Source of the DNA: Salimicrobium halophilum
GTDB lineage: Bacteria; Bacillota; Bacilli; Bacillales; Halobacillaceae
Assembly (NCBI RefSeq): GCF_900100295.1
Contig: NZ_FNEV01000002.1
Span: 186,001 to 250,000, forward strand
Direction of reading: 5' to 3'
DNA: 64,000 bases
Under the pieces are notes generated by a model. It searched no databases. It worked only from the letters and a program-made list of their open reading frames with translations, and was not told the DNA's origin. Numbering within the stretch: the first letter of the stretch is position 1; each line of letters starts with the position of its first letter. Positions 8,429 through 17,273 of the stretch are shown piece by piece. The translations under genes were made by a program, and so were the position numbers.

Positions 8429-8465
8429 AGGGAACTCTTACTTAGGGTTCCCTATTTTTTTCTTA
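8429..8465 (+). terminator. Rho-independent terminator after the two-domain lipoprotein gene
   Basis: The arms AGGGAAC (8429-8435) and GTTCCCT (8447-8453) are followed by a run of seven T residues. Confidence 0.8.
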
Positions 8466-8587
8466 CATTTTTTAATAAATCTGAGAATTGAGAATTATAC
8501 TCGGAGAAAATAGGGTATACAACTAGGAAAAGTGTAGATAGTAAGTCCTATTTCGTCAGATTTTGTGATAGAATGATAGCTGAAATA

Positions 8588-8604
8588 TTCGACAAAATTC
8601 GACA
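8588..8604 (+). promoter_or_regulatory. Two tandem Spo0A-like boxes before the c-di-GMP gene
   Basis: TTCGACA occurs at 8588-8594 and again at 8598-8604, exactly 10 bp apart and on the same face of the helix. TTCGACA is the complement of the Spo0A consensus TGTCGAA. The pair ends about 5 bases before the ribosome binding site, a position suited to repression. In B. subtilis the phosphodiesterase gene pdeH is repressed by Spo0A, which makes this placement plausible. Confidence 0.5.
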
Positions 8605-8621
8605 GCATGGAGGGATAGCCT

Positions 8622-10994
8622 ATGAATGCAGTACCACTTGATCAATTCAGTATCGTCTATATTGTGTTGACAGTTCTGGTGACAATAATAGTTTGTTACA
8701 CCGGTATCGTTTTTGTGAAACGGGTGAAGCGAGTAGCTACCAGTAAAATGCCTACAAAGACTATGGTCTTGTACGCTGCTATTCTTGGTGTGATGTTCTG
8801 GATCAGTCATATATTCATTTCGTTGTCTACAGGTCTGCCGTTAGATACGGCTTATTACGGGATATACATAATCATCAATTTTCTCCTTTGCTTTGTTGCT
8901 TCATTCTGTGCAATTTGGGTGGCTCAGTTCGAAGTGAAAAGCAATTTCGTATTTCTGATGGCTAGTGTGTTTATCGCAGTAGCTGTCATGGCGGCAAATG
9001 TTACGGGATTTTATACATTGTTCAACGATTATATACAAGTGAACGTTCCGTTATCTTTATTGACTGTTGCGATGACCATCAGTATGACCGTTCCCATGTT
9101 GCGTTATTTGTTGCTGATAACGAATGAAGGAATCAAGGATATGCGAAGAGGATGGGAGTGGGTCGGAACGATTGCCACAGGTTTTGCTTTGGCGGGTATT
9201 CCATATATCATCCTCATAGCTATGCTTGATTACACTGCTGGTGGCGGCTGGATTCTTCTGCCGTTCATTTTTACGATTTTCACAAACTTGATCTTGTTAC
9301 TCATTCCTGACTTTCTGGGGAACCAGTATCAGATGCGAAACGCCGAAGCATTCCGTTCTCTCTTTCACCATAACCCTAATGCCGTCTTTTCTACGGACAA
9401 AAAAGGGAAAATTGTAGAGGTCAATGAAGAAGCAAGTCGACTTACCGGATATACGGATAAAGAACTTGCGAATCTGGATGCTTTTCATTTTTTTGGAGGG
9501 AGAGATAAAGAACGAGTAAGGCAGTATTTTGATAATATCCTTGCCGGGAATGTAGAGCGTCTTGAGACGAAGCTTAAAATGAAAGATGGCGAAGAGAGAG
9601 ACGTGAAGATTACTGCTGTACGAACAATCGTCCAGGGTAGGATTATAGGGGTCTTCGGATTGATCGAAGATATAACCGAGCAGCTGAAAGCGAAGAAAAC
9701 CATCGAGCACCTGGCTTATCATGATGAATTGACCGGGCTGCCGAACCGTCGGAAATTGAATAAGGTGACAGATAAGCTGAAAACAGAAAAAAAGGATTAT
9801 GCTTTTCTGATGATGGATTTCGATCGATTCAAGCGTGTGAACGATACGTTTGGTCACTCTTTTGGAGATGAACTCCTCATCGTTATAGGTAATTATATAA
9901 GACAAATTGCAGAAAAATATAATGCTTCTGCGATTCGGTTGGGTGGAGACGAATTTCTGGTCGTTTGTCAGCGGAAGGATGCGTCTCTCGTTTCAGAAGA
10001 AATATTAGAGAACTTCAATGAACCGATGACCATAAATGGAGTGGAAATTTTATTGACAGCTAGTGTTGGATGGACGGATTCGATCGATTCGGAGGACCCT
10101 ATAACTCTGCTAAAATATGCTGATATGACGATGTACGTCTCGAAAGAAGAAGGAGGGAACCGTGTTACGAAATACGACCCTACCCTTTTCCGTGAAGAAG
10201 AAGAGAACCTTTCCATCGAAAGGGAGTTGATAGCTGCGATTCACAGAAAAGAATTGACCGTTCATTATCAGCCGAAGTATGTATTTAATCATAGTTATTC
10301 TCCCGGTCTTGTAGGTGCGGAGGCCCTCGTACGTTGGAATCACAAGGGGAGAGGGATGATTTCACCTGGCATATTCATTCCGATTGCAGAGAAGAGCAAA
10401 CTAATCGTCGATTTAGAGAAGCACGTCATTCAATCTGTCGTTGCTCAGATTCAGAAATGGAAGGCTGAGGGGGTCATGAGAGGAAGAGTGTCGATCAATA
10501 TTTCTATGGATACGCTTTTCCGAAAAGAGTTTGTTCCGTATTTGGTTACGCTTCTCTCTTCTCATAATGTGGAGGGAACCATGATTGAATTGGAAATCAC
10601 TGAAAGGATCGTTATGAAAAATGAAGATGATCTAAAGGAGAAGTTGCAACGGCTGCATAAGCTCGGCATCCGAATCAGTCTTGATGATTTCGGTACAGGT
10701 TACAGCTCTCTCAGTTACCTGGATCACCTGAACATAGATATATTGAAAATCGATCAATCTTTCGTTCATAAATCAATGACCCAATCAGGAATCATTGCTG
10801 CTATTGTCCAGATGGCTGAGAACCTTAGTCTCGAGGTGATTGCCGAAGGTGTGGAGACGAAAGAACAGGCCGAGACACTCGCAGATCTCGGCTGTGATCG
10901 CATGCAGGGGTATTACTTCGGGCATCCATCATCACCGGAGGATTATGAAGCATCCTTCCTTCATTCGTGGAGCCGCGATGACGGATTCTCCTAA
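8622..10994 (+). CDS. Membrane PAS-GGDEF-EAL cyclic-di-GMP protein
   Basis: This 790-residue protein has about seven membrane helices in residues 1-230 (MHYT-like length but without clear metal motifs). A PAS domain follows at about 235-345 (FHHNPNAVFSTDKKGKIVEV), then a GGDEF domain with intact GGDEF at 441-445, and an EAL domain with EAL at 567-569 and DDFGTGYSSL further on. Both catalytic signatures are intact, so it could make or degrade cyclic-di-GMP. The inhibitory RxxD site before GGDEF is not visible. It starts at ATG behind GGAGGGA and stands alone, preceded by two Spo0A-like boxes. The net activity cannot be decided from sequence. Confidence 0.92.
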   Translation: MNAVPLDQFSIVYIVLTVLVTIIVCYTGIVFVKRVKRVATSKMPTKTMVLYAAILGVMFWISHIFISLSTGLPLDTAYYGIYIIINFLLCFVASFCAIWVAQFEVKSNFVFLMASVFIAVAVMAANVTGFYTLFNDYIQVNVPLSLLTVAMTISMTVPMLRYLLLITNEGIKDMRRGWEWVGTIATGFALAGIPYIILIAMLDYTAGGGWILLPFIFTIFTNLILLLIPDFLGNQYQMRNAEAFRSLFHHNPNAVFSTDKKGKIVEVNEEASRLTGYTDKELANLDAFHFFGGRDKERVRQYFDNILAGNVERLETKLKMKDGEERDVKITAVRTIVQGRIIGVFGLIEDITEQLKAKKTIEHLAYHDELTGLPNRRKLNKVTDKLKTEKKDYAFLMMDFDRFKRVNDTFGHSFGDELLIVIGNYIRQIAEKYNASAIRLGGDEFLVVCQRKDASLVSEEILENFNEPMTINGVEILLTASVGWTDSIDSEDPITLLKYADMTMYVSKEEGGNRVTKYDPTLFREEEENLSIERELIAAIHRKELTVHYQPKYVFNHSYSPGLVGAEALVRWNHKGRGMISPGIFIPIAEKSKLIVDLEKHVIQSVVAQIQKWKAEGVMRGRVSINISMDTLFRKEFVPYLVTLLSSHNVEGTMIELEITERIVMKNEDDLKEKLQRLHKLGIRISLDDFGTGYSSLSYLDHLNIDILKIDQSFVHKSMTQSGIIAAIVQMAENLSLEVIAEGVETKEQAETLADLGCDRMQGYYFGHPSSPEDYEASFLHSWSRDDGFS

Positions 10995-11005
10995 GGTTGT
11001 CGTGA

Positions 11006-11521
11006 TTAAACGGGAGACCCTAATTCGAGTTCCTCATTGATACGAGCTAATTCTTCTCGGAGTTCCTCGGCCCCTGCATCTTCAATGTCGAGGTCCTGGA
11101 GTTTTTCATCAATGGCGGATACTCGGTCATAGAAGCTGGTCAATTCCTTTTTCGTCTCTTCTGTTAGCGCGCCGTCTGAATTAATTTCCTTGTAGGCTTG
11201 TAGGACAGGGGTACCATGATAAATGTCAAAGTTGATTGGTAACTCTGCATGTCTTCCTATAGGTGAAGCGTTTGCGGTTACTTTATTTACTTTTTCAAGA
11301 AAAGAATAAGTATAGTGAAGATTATCATCCACTTGGGCTGCGTCCCCGTATGAATCTATGGCGCGCCCTAACATTTCGGTCATTTTGTGGTGATTGAACT
11401 TATAGTGAAGAACCAGATCTTTCTCCATCGCTCTTGTCTCTTTCTCTGCTTGAAAGGTGAATATGCCGAGGGTGATACTTACGGCTAGCAAGATGAAAGT
11501 TGCTACTTTCCATTTGTTCAT
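11006..11521 (-). CDS. Membrane-anchored helical protein, unknown function
   Basis: The 171-residue protein starts at ATG 11521 with AGGAGG upstream. One hydrophobic helix at about 5-22 anchors it. The remainder is predicted extracytoplasmic and almost wholly helical, with an acidic coiled-coil-like end (LREELARINEELEL). The gene is convergent with the GGDEF-EAL gene, only 11 bases away, with no hairpin between them. I do not recognise a family. Confidence 0.65.
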   Translation of the reverse strand: MNKWKVATFILLAVSITLGIFTFQAEKETRAMEKDLVLHYKFNHHKMTEMLGRAIDSYGDAAQVDDNLHYTYSFLEKVNKVTANASPIGRHAELPINFDIYHGTPVLQAYKEINSDGALTEETKKELTSFYDRVSAIDEKLQDLDIEDAGAEELREELARINEELELGSPV

Positions 11522-11630
11522 ACGTGAGCCTCCTGAGTAATTGGTAGGTAATGAGTGAAGAAGTGTACATATATGCTACCATAATAAGTAAACGGACGGA
11601 AACATAGATACAAGGAAAGAGAGGAGAAAG

Positions 11631-12083
11631 ATGACCTATACGTTTAGAAAATTAAATCAGAAGGAAGCTGAAGAAATCGCATATACGTGGCATTATGAGG
11701 GAGACTATTCTTTTTACGATATGGAAGCGGATGAAGAAGATCTGGAGGAGTTCCTTGATGAAGAGAAGCGTGGCGATAATACATACGCCGTTTTTAACGA
11801 TGAAGAACTCGTCGGTTTCTTCAGTTGGACCTATAAGGGAGAAGAGGCGTATATCAGCCTGGGATTGCGTCCGGATCGTACAGGCCGGGGAGAGGGACGG
11901 ACATTTCTCGATGCTTGCCTGGTATTTCTGAACGCTTCTGTCGTGACTCTGGATGTCGCCGCTTTCAACAAACGGGCCATCCGTTTGTACGAAAATGCGG
12001 GTTTTCAAGAAATTTACCGCTTCCCCCAGAAGACGAACGGCGGCACCTATTCGTTTGTCCACATGAGGAAAATCACTTCGTAA
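11631..12083 (+). CDS. GNAT family N-acetyltransferase
   Basis: The 150-residue protein has the GNAT order: MTYTFRKLNQKEAEEIAYTW, EAYISLGLRPDRTGRGEGR (strand 4 and acetyl-CoA loop) and NKRAIRLYENAGFQEI. It starts at ATG 11631 behind GAGAGGAG and is divergent from the helical membrane protein gene. Its end overlaps the convergent AraC regulator gene by 11 bases, an unusual tail-to-tail overlap. The substrate is unknown. Confidence 0.85.
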   Translation: MTYTFRKLNQKEAEEIAYTWHYEGDYSFYDMEADEEDLEEFLDEEKRGDNTYAVFNDEELVGFFSWTYKGEEAYISLGLRPDRTGRGEGRTFLDACLVFLNASVVTLDVAAFNKRAIRLYENAGFQEIYRFPQKTNGGTYSFVHMRKITS

Positions 12084-12981
12084 GTTCCATTTGCATCTTT
12101 TTGGGGGATCGGGCATAAACGTTCTTGAATACTCTGTAAAAGCTCGAGTAATCGGAAAACCCTGATTGGATGGCTACCTGTTCGAGTGTCAGGTTGCCTT
12201 TTTTCATAAGTGCAATGGCATTCGAGAGACGTTTCAAGAGAATATAACGATAAACCGGCAGATTCATCGCTTCCTTGAAATAATGGGAGAAGTAATGTTT
12301 GTTCAAATGGAAAGCCTGAGAAATGCTGGCGAGATTCAAGTCTCTGTCTGTCAGGTGATCTTCGATGTATGTAAGGATGCTTGTGAGGCGTTCGTCTTTC
12401 TCCACCATATCCGGTAACTTGACCGTAGAAGGAGCGAAAATCATCTGCATGGACTGGAACAACAAGTAATGGAGGGTGAAGGTATGATGACCTTCGCCTT
12501 GTTTAATGTGGTCGATCAATTGTTTCAGTAACTGGATCACTTCATGAAAAGACTCCTCATTACGGGTGACGTATGCTCTCTGAGAGTGGCGGTAATCAAT
12601 GTTCTTCTTTAATTCAGCATCACTCTCAGTGAAATCTTCAAGCAGTCTTGGACTGATGTTCAGAATCATGCGTTCGTAGGTTGATGAGTCTTCAACTTTT
12701 GCTTGATGAACTGCGTAAGGGGGAATAAGGACGATATCTCCTGGACGTAACGTGTACGTTTTACCTTCGCAGAAGAATTCACAACTTCCTCCGAGGAAGA
12801 AGAACACTTCCATCACGTCATGTGTATGGAGGTGGAAGAGAGAGTCCGAGTTCGCGAATCGTTCGGCGGAGTCGTTGTGCAGAGGCAACCAGTGATCGAT
12901 GAGCGCCTGGTTCGTTTCGCCGGAGAAGTCATAGATCTCGAAACTTTCATTCGTGACAGGTAAGTGGATGGATTCCTTCAT
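12073..12981 (-). CDS. AraC family transcriptional regulator with cupin domain
   Basis: The 302-residue protein has an N-terminal cupin sensor domain (HLHTHDVMEVFFFLGGSCEF at about 50-70, LRPGDIVLIPPYAVHQ at about 83-98). A C-terminal double helix-turn-helix occupies about 205-300 (DLNLASISQAFHLNKHYFS, then SGFSDYSSFYRVFKN). The start is ATG 12981 with GGAGG upstream; a longer frame from 13083 has no family similarity. It is divergent from the GH3 glycosidase gene, so it probably regulates that gene in response to a sugar. Confidence 0.9.
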   Translation of the reverse strand: MKESIHLPVTNESFEIYDFSGETNQALIDHWLPLHNDSAERFANSDSLFHLHTHDVMEVFFFLGGSCEFFCEGKTYTLRPGDIVLIPPYAVHQAKVEDSSTYERMILNISPRLLEDFTESDAELKKNIDYRHSQRAYVTRNEESFHEVIQLLKQLIDHIKQGEGHHTFTLHYLLFQSMQMIFAPSTVKLPDMVEKDERLTSILTYIEDHLTDRDLNLASISQAFHLNKHYFSHYFKEAMNLPVYRYILLKRLSNAIALMKKGNLTLEQVAIQSGFSDYSSFYRVFKNVYARSPKKMQMELTK

Positions 12982-13120
12982 TTTTTTATCCTCCAGACAG
13001 CAAGATATGCAAGAAACGACGCAAAAATTAATCAGTTTTTCTGATGATTTCCTAGTATTATAGCATATAGAAGAGTGATTCATGAAAAAATGTATACGCT
13101 ATCAGGAAAGGATGAGAGAC

Positions 13121-15232
13121 ATGGCTAAACGTCAGCCAAAACTCGAGGTCAGAAAGAAACAGTTGATAGAAGAAGACGGACAGACGTTCAAAGATCTGAA
13201 TGGCAACGGGAAATTGGACCCTTACGAAGACTGGCGCCTGGCGCCTAAAGAACGGGCTGAGAACCTGGTTTCTCTTATGACTACGGAAGAGAAGATCGGC
13301 ATGATGCTGATAAATTCAAGGAAGATGGGACTCGCTCAGGAAGAGAAAGAGAAGACAAGCCATGACGGTATTCTGGACGAAGGGGAAGTGGAAAAAGGGG
13401 AAACGATTTTCGCGCTTTCCAAAATCTTCGGTACGACGAAAACGATCCAGGAAATGAACCTGCGTCATTTCATTCTTCGGGACAATTTCAGTGCGAAGGA
13501 TATTGCGGAATGGATCAATACCATGAACGAAGTGGCGGAAGAGACGCGTCTCGGAATCCCCGTGTTGATCACGTCCAACTCCCGCAACGAGAATGCGGAA
13601 GCGGTATTCGGTATGAACGAAGCCTCCGGCGTCTTTTCGACATGGCCCGGTACGCTCGGGTTGGCCGCTGCTGCCAAAGGGGATATCGAACAGGGAGGAG
13701 ACGCTTCTCTTATCAGTGATTTTGCAGAAACGGCACAGAAGGAATGGAACGCTACTGGTATCAGAAAAGGGTATATGTACATGGCGGACACCGTCACGGA
13801 TCCGCGCTGGCAACGGACGTATGGAACGTTCGGGGAAGATCCGACCTTCATCGCTGACGCTATCGGCAGAATCATTGATGCTTTTCAGGGACCGGAAGTC
13901 GGAGAAGAAAGCATTGCGATGACGACGAAACATTTCCCGGGTGGCGGTGCGAGAGAGAACGGCTTCGATCCCCACTACGAAGAAGGAAAATGGAACCTGT
14001 ACCCGACTCCTGGAAGTTTGGAGAACTATCATCTTCCTCCGTTCCGAGCAGCTGTCGAGCATGGAACGTCTGCGATCATGCCCTACTACTCCATTCCGAG
14101 CATCAAGAAGAGTGTCGTTCAAGAAGTGGATGGGGAGGATGTAGCATTTGAAGAAGTAGGATTTACGTTCAACCATTATTTCATCCAGCATCTCCTTAGG
14201 GACAAGCTCGGTTTCAAGGGGTATGTGAACAGTGACAGCGGCATCGTCAATAAGATGAGCTGGGGCATGGAAGATTCCAGTGAAGCGGAGCGGTTCTCCA
14301 AAGCGATCAATGCCGGGACGGATTTGATTGCGGACACGAATGATATTGAGAATCTTCGTATCGCCGTCAGCAAAGGGTGGATCAGTGAGAAACGTCTGAA
14401 TGGGGCGAATGTGCGTCTTCTTACGGAAATGTTCGCGCTCGGTCTGTTCGATGAACGAACTTATAACTCTCCTGAAGAGGCAGAGGAAATCGTAGCGAAT
14501 CCGGAAAATCAGAAAGCCGCGGACGAAGCACATCGGAAGTCTGTGACAGTTCTGAAGAATTCAGACGGAACGTTGCCGCTCACAGAAGAGAAAGAAGGAA
14601 AGAAGAAAGTATACGTCGAAGCGTTCCATAAAGAAAAAGAGATGGCGAGAACCTTTACGGAAGAAGTGAGAAAAGAAGCTGGGCATTTCACACTTACAGA
14701 TGATTATGAAGAAGCACACACAGCGCTTCTTTTTCTTCAGCCGAAATCAGGCGCTTACTTCTCAGCGACACCAGGGTTGCTTGAACTCGAGCTATGTGAA
14801 AACAAAGTGAAATCCGCGATCGATGGAGAATTGTATCAAGAGACTACGCTTAGCGGAATATCACGGGTGAAAGAAATAGCTGAAGATATCCATCGCCGTG
14901 GAGGGAAGGTAGTCATCAGTGTGAATGTCGTTCTTCCGTGGATTCTCGGAAACGTAGAGCCGCTGGCAGATGCTCTGATTGCCGGATATGATACCTTCTT
15001 CGATGCGCAACTAGATGTCATGGCAGGAGCATTCATGCCTTCAGGTGTGCTACCGTTGACGCTGCCGGCGAGTGATGAGGTGATTGCTGTAAAACAGGAT
15101 GGTTCATGTGTTTCGAGAAATGATGTTCCGGGCTACGACAAAGATCGATATATGCCTGAAGGAATGAACTATGCTTATAAGGATGAAGACGGAAATGCAT
15201 ACAGGTTGGGTCATGGATTGACGTTCTACTAA
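13121..15232 (+). CDS. Glycoside hydrolase family 3 protein
   Basis: The 703-residue enzyme belongs to GH3 (beta-glucosidase or beta-xylosidase type). Near the N-terminus lies DLNGNGKLDPYEDW, a calcium-loop-like motif common in this subgroup. The alpha/beta barrel contains KHFPGGG and the probable nucleophile Asp372 in VNSDSGIV. The C-terminal alpha/beta sandwich follows from about 470 (SVTVLKNSDGTLPL). No signal peptide is visible, so it is probably cytoplasmic and acts on imported oligosaccharides. ATG 13121 was chosen over 13082 because AGGAAAGG lies 9 bases before it. The divergent AraC gene is the likely regulator. Confidence 0.9.
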   Translation: MAKRQPKLEVRKKQLIEEDGQTFKDLNGNGKLDPYEDWRLAPKERAENLVSLMTTEEKIGMMLINSRKMGLAQEEKEKTSHDGILDEGEVEKGETIFALSKIFGTTKTIQEMNLRHFILRDNFSAKDIAEWINTMNEVAEETRLGIPVLITSNSRNENAEAVFGMNEASGVFSTWPGTLGLAAAAKGDIEQGGDASLISDFAETAQKEWNATGIRKGYMYMADTVTDPRWQRTYGTFGEDPTFIADAIGRIIDAFQGPEVGEESIAMTTKHFPGGGARENGFDPHYEEGKWNLYPTPGSLENYHLPPFRAAVEHGTSAIMPYYSIPSIKKSVVQEVDGEDVAFEEVGFTFNHYFIQHLLRDKLGFKGYVNSDSGIVNKMSWGMEDSSEAERFSKAINAGTDLIADTNDIENLRIAVSKGWISEKRLNGANVRLLTEMFALGLFDERTYNSPEEAEEIVANPENQKAADEAHRKSVTVLKNSDGTLPLTEEKEGKKKVYVEAFHKEKEMARTFTEEVRKEAGHFTLTDDYEEAHTALLFLQPKSGAYFSATPGLLELELCENKVKSAIDGELYQETTLSGISRVKEIAEDIHRRGGKVVISVNVVLPWILGNVEPLADALIAGYDTFFDAQLDVMAGAFMPSGVLPLTLPASDEVIAVKQDGSCVSRNDVPGYDKDRYMPEGMNYAYKDEDGNAYRLGHGLTFY

Positions 15233-15239
15233 ATAGGAA

Positions 15240-15281
15240 ACACCCTGATTCGAGGAGCCGCCTCTGATCAGGGTGTTTTTT
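15240..15281 (+). terminator. Rho-independent terminator after the GH3 gene
   Basis: A perfect stem CACCCTGAT (15241-15249) / ATCAGGGTG (15267-15275) with an inner GAGG/CCTC helix is followed by seven T residues. Confidence 0.9.
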
Positions 15282-15289
15282 GATGAGAA

Positions 15290-16612
15290 TCAGTTTAAGT
15301 TCATGCTACGTTCGATGAATGCTGCAAGTTCCTGTCGGGTCACGGTCTTGCCTGGTTTGTAGCTTCCATCTTCATAACCGGCGGCTACTTCGTTGGCAGC
15401 AAGTGTTTCAATATATGGGCTCGCCCAGTAAGAATCAGTGACGTCCGTGAAGGTTCCTGTCGTTTCGACTGGTTCCATATCGAAGGCATTCACAAGAATC
15501 TTCGCCATCTGTCCGCGGGTAAGCGAGTCGTCAGGTCGGAAAGTATTGTCCAGGAATCCGTCCATAATCTCTTCACTCGTCAATTTGACGATAGAATCGT
15601 AAGCGACCATGCTGTCATCAATGTCACTATAGGATGATTCAGTTGGCTGATCTTGGCTGAGTACGATGCTTCGGTCAAGCATCAGAATCGCTTCCGCACG
15701 GGTCACGTCCTGTCCGGGTGCGAAGTGTTCTCCGTCATATCCTTGTAGAATCTTCTTCGCTGTGAGGTAATCGATGCTTTCAGCGGCGAAGCTGGATTCA
15801 GAGACATCTGTGAAATCCATAGGTTCCTGGAGTGTCATCTCTTCCCAGAATTCATTGGCAAGCACCTGGTAGCCCAGTTCGTTCGGATGGATGTCCGTCG
15901 GATCGGGCAGGTAGTCCATTGCACGTCTATCGATAGCTTCTGAGGTAGGGACAAATGTGCTCTCTGTCGCCGTGGCAGTCTGGCTGATGACGCGGTTCAA
16001 TTCATCTAGTGCCAGATTTAGCAATTCCTGCTGTTCTGCCTGTAGGTAAGGATATGGATTGTAATAGCCCATGACATAGACGTCCGCTTCAGGGTTCAGT
16101 GAACGTATGTCAGTCACAGTATTAGCGAGATTCGCCCCGATTTCTCCAAGTTTTGCCTCGAAAGATTCAGGGTCATACGAAACTTGTCCTGTTTCGCTAT
16201 CGATGGACAGTTCACTGATCACATCATTCGCTCCAGCAGAAATAGTGATGACATCAGCGTCGCTGACCGCCATGCGGATACCTCTGTCATCAGTATCCTC
16301 CGAAGGCATACGGACATCGTTCTGAAGGTCGTTCAGGACATTTTCTGTCGTATAACCAGGGTAGGAGTACTGATTGGTGAAGGAATCGAGTTCTCCGAGC
16401 TCATCGATATGGTGAGCTAGTAGATGAGCGTAGCCGCTATCCGGTACACTCTGCTGATCCCAGGTCGGCGTTACTCCGAAAGCGAGGGAATCTCCGAGTG
16501 CTACATAATCCACTTCTTCTTCAGCAAGGCTTGTCAGGGGAGCGGGAAGAATAAAAGCGAGCAGGGTCATAGTAATGACAGTCAATCTGAGTGACAACAG
16601 TTTCTTTTTCAA
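15290..16612 (-). CDS. SGNH/GDSL hydrolase with three S-layer homology domains
   Basis: The 440-residue protein carries a signal peptide (residues 1-30, cut after SLA). An SGNH esterase domain follows with the nucleophile Ser42 in VALGDSLAFG, the GAND block (SAGANDVI) and the DxxH pair in DPTDIHPNELG. Residues about 260-440 hold three SLH repeats (DFTDVSES, YSDIDDSM and FTDVTDSYW starts), which bind pyruvylated cell-wall polymers. It should be a wall-anchored lipase or esterase. It starts at ATG 16612 with a purine-rich site upstream. A single Spo0A-like box lies 36 bases upstream. Confidence 0.9.
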   Translation of the reverse strand: MKKKLLSLRLTVITMTLLAFILPAPLTSLAEEEVDYVALGDSLAFGVTPTWDQQSVPDSGYAHLLAHHIDELGELDSFTNQYSYPGYTTENVLNDLQNDVRMPSEDTDDRGIRMAVSDADVITISAGANDVISELSIDSETGQVSYDPESFEAKLGEIGANLANTVTDIRSLNPEADVYVMGYYNPYPYLQAEQQELLNLALDELNRVISQTATATESTFVPTSEAIDRRAMDYLPDPTDIHPNELGYQVLANEFWEEMTLQEPMDFTDVSESSFAAESIDYLTAKKILQGYDGEHFAPGQDVTRAEAILMLDRSIVLSQDQPTESSYSDIDDSMVAYDSIVKLTSEEIMDGFLDNTFRPDDSLTRGQMAKILVNAFDMEPVETTGTFTDVTDSYWASPYIETLAANEVAAGYEDGSYKPGKTVTRQELAAFIERSMNLN

Positions 16613-16647
16613 ACGATCCTCTCCTTTTTCTGTTTTCCGAATATGTA

Positions 16648-16654
16648 TTCGACA
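16648..16654 (-). promoter_or_regulatory. Single Spo0A-like box upstream of the SLH-esterase gene
   Basis: TGTCGAA on the minus strand lies 36 bases before the start codon of the SLH-esterase gene. A single 7-bp match in an intergenic region can occur by chance. Confidence 0.25.
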
Positions 16655-16725
16655 TCTTTTTGTGATACCCTTTTTACAAATGTTTGAATCCTAATTTTTG
16701 AAATTGAGGAAATCGGAGAGAATAC

Positions 16726-16923
16726 TTAATCTAGACGTTCGTTTCTTATTACTCTTTGAACTTGTCTGATCACGGTGTGGGCAGTGAAAGCAGTGAGTAC
16801 GGCGAACAACAGGAGTCCCCACCCTTCAGCAAATAGGGAGAAGGTACCGTGAAGGGTGAAAATATATGTAATGAGTATGCCTGCCATTTTAAAAAGAGCG
16901 TTGACTCTATCATTCTTCAACAT
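16726..16923 (-). CDS. Small two-helix membrane protein
   Basis: The 65-residue protein starts at ATG 16923 with AAGGAG 9 bases upstream. Two hydrophobic helices lie at about 9-28 and 31-50, and the C-terminus is basic (RQVQRVIRNERL). I do not recognise the family. Immediately upstream on the same strand lies a series of hairpins ending in a terminator, which may be its leader or a separate RNA. Confidence 0.6.
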   Translation of the reverse strand: MLKNDRVNALFKMAGILITYIFTLHGTFSLFAEGWGLLLFAVLTAFTAHTVIRQVQRVIRNERLD

Positions 16924-17003
16924 AGAAATTTCTCCTTACAAGTATTACAGAATCTTACTTAATGATAGCATGCAGGTGAGCTCTCTTGTAGTATCGAACC
17001 TAA

Positions 17004-17165
17004 TTAAAAAACCCTTCCGCATAAGAGCGGAAGGGCTTAAGTTCGGAAATTCTTGGTGCTACATGCACAGATGGATCTCCTCGGAGGATGAGGAGTCTTT
17101 CCCACATTTCGATGGCTCTTTGAAAAGAGCACACTTTCATTGTAAGTGGAAGATATATCCTTGTC
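17004..17165 (-). ncRNA. Candidate structured RNA with five tandem hairpins and terminator
   Basis: Read on the minus strand, five hairpins follow one another. They are CACTT/AAGTG (17132-17148), GCTCTTT/AAAGAGC (17115-17130), CTCCTC/GAGGAG (17077-17095), GTGC/GCAC (17056-17068) and a 9-bp CCCTTCCGC/GCGGAAGGG stem (17012-17035) that runs into a T tract. No frame in this stretch looks coding. It could be an independent small RNA or an attenuating leader for the small membrane gene 80 bases downstream. It matches no riboswitch class I know. The 5' end is a guess; no convincing promoter was found. Confidence 0.45.
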
Positions 17166-17273
17166 CATGCTTGTGAAAAAGAAAGAATGACAATTTTTTG
17201 ACTACCCATCCCTATGTTTTCCCTTTGAATCTTTCGGATATATAACTTATGTATCTGAAAGGAGAGATAAGCA

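Noticed and set aside
13316-14533. 405-codon open frame on the minus strand inside the GH3 gene
   Set aside because: It is fully antisense to a clear glycosidase, has no ribosome binding site, a low-complexity basic composition and no protein motif. It arises from codon bias on the other strand.
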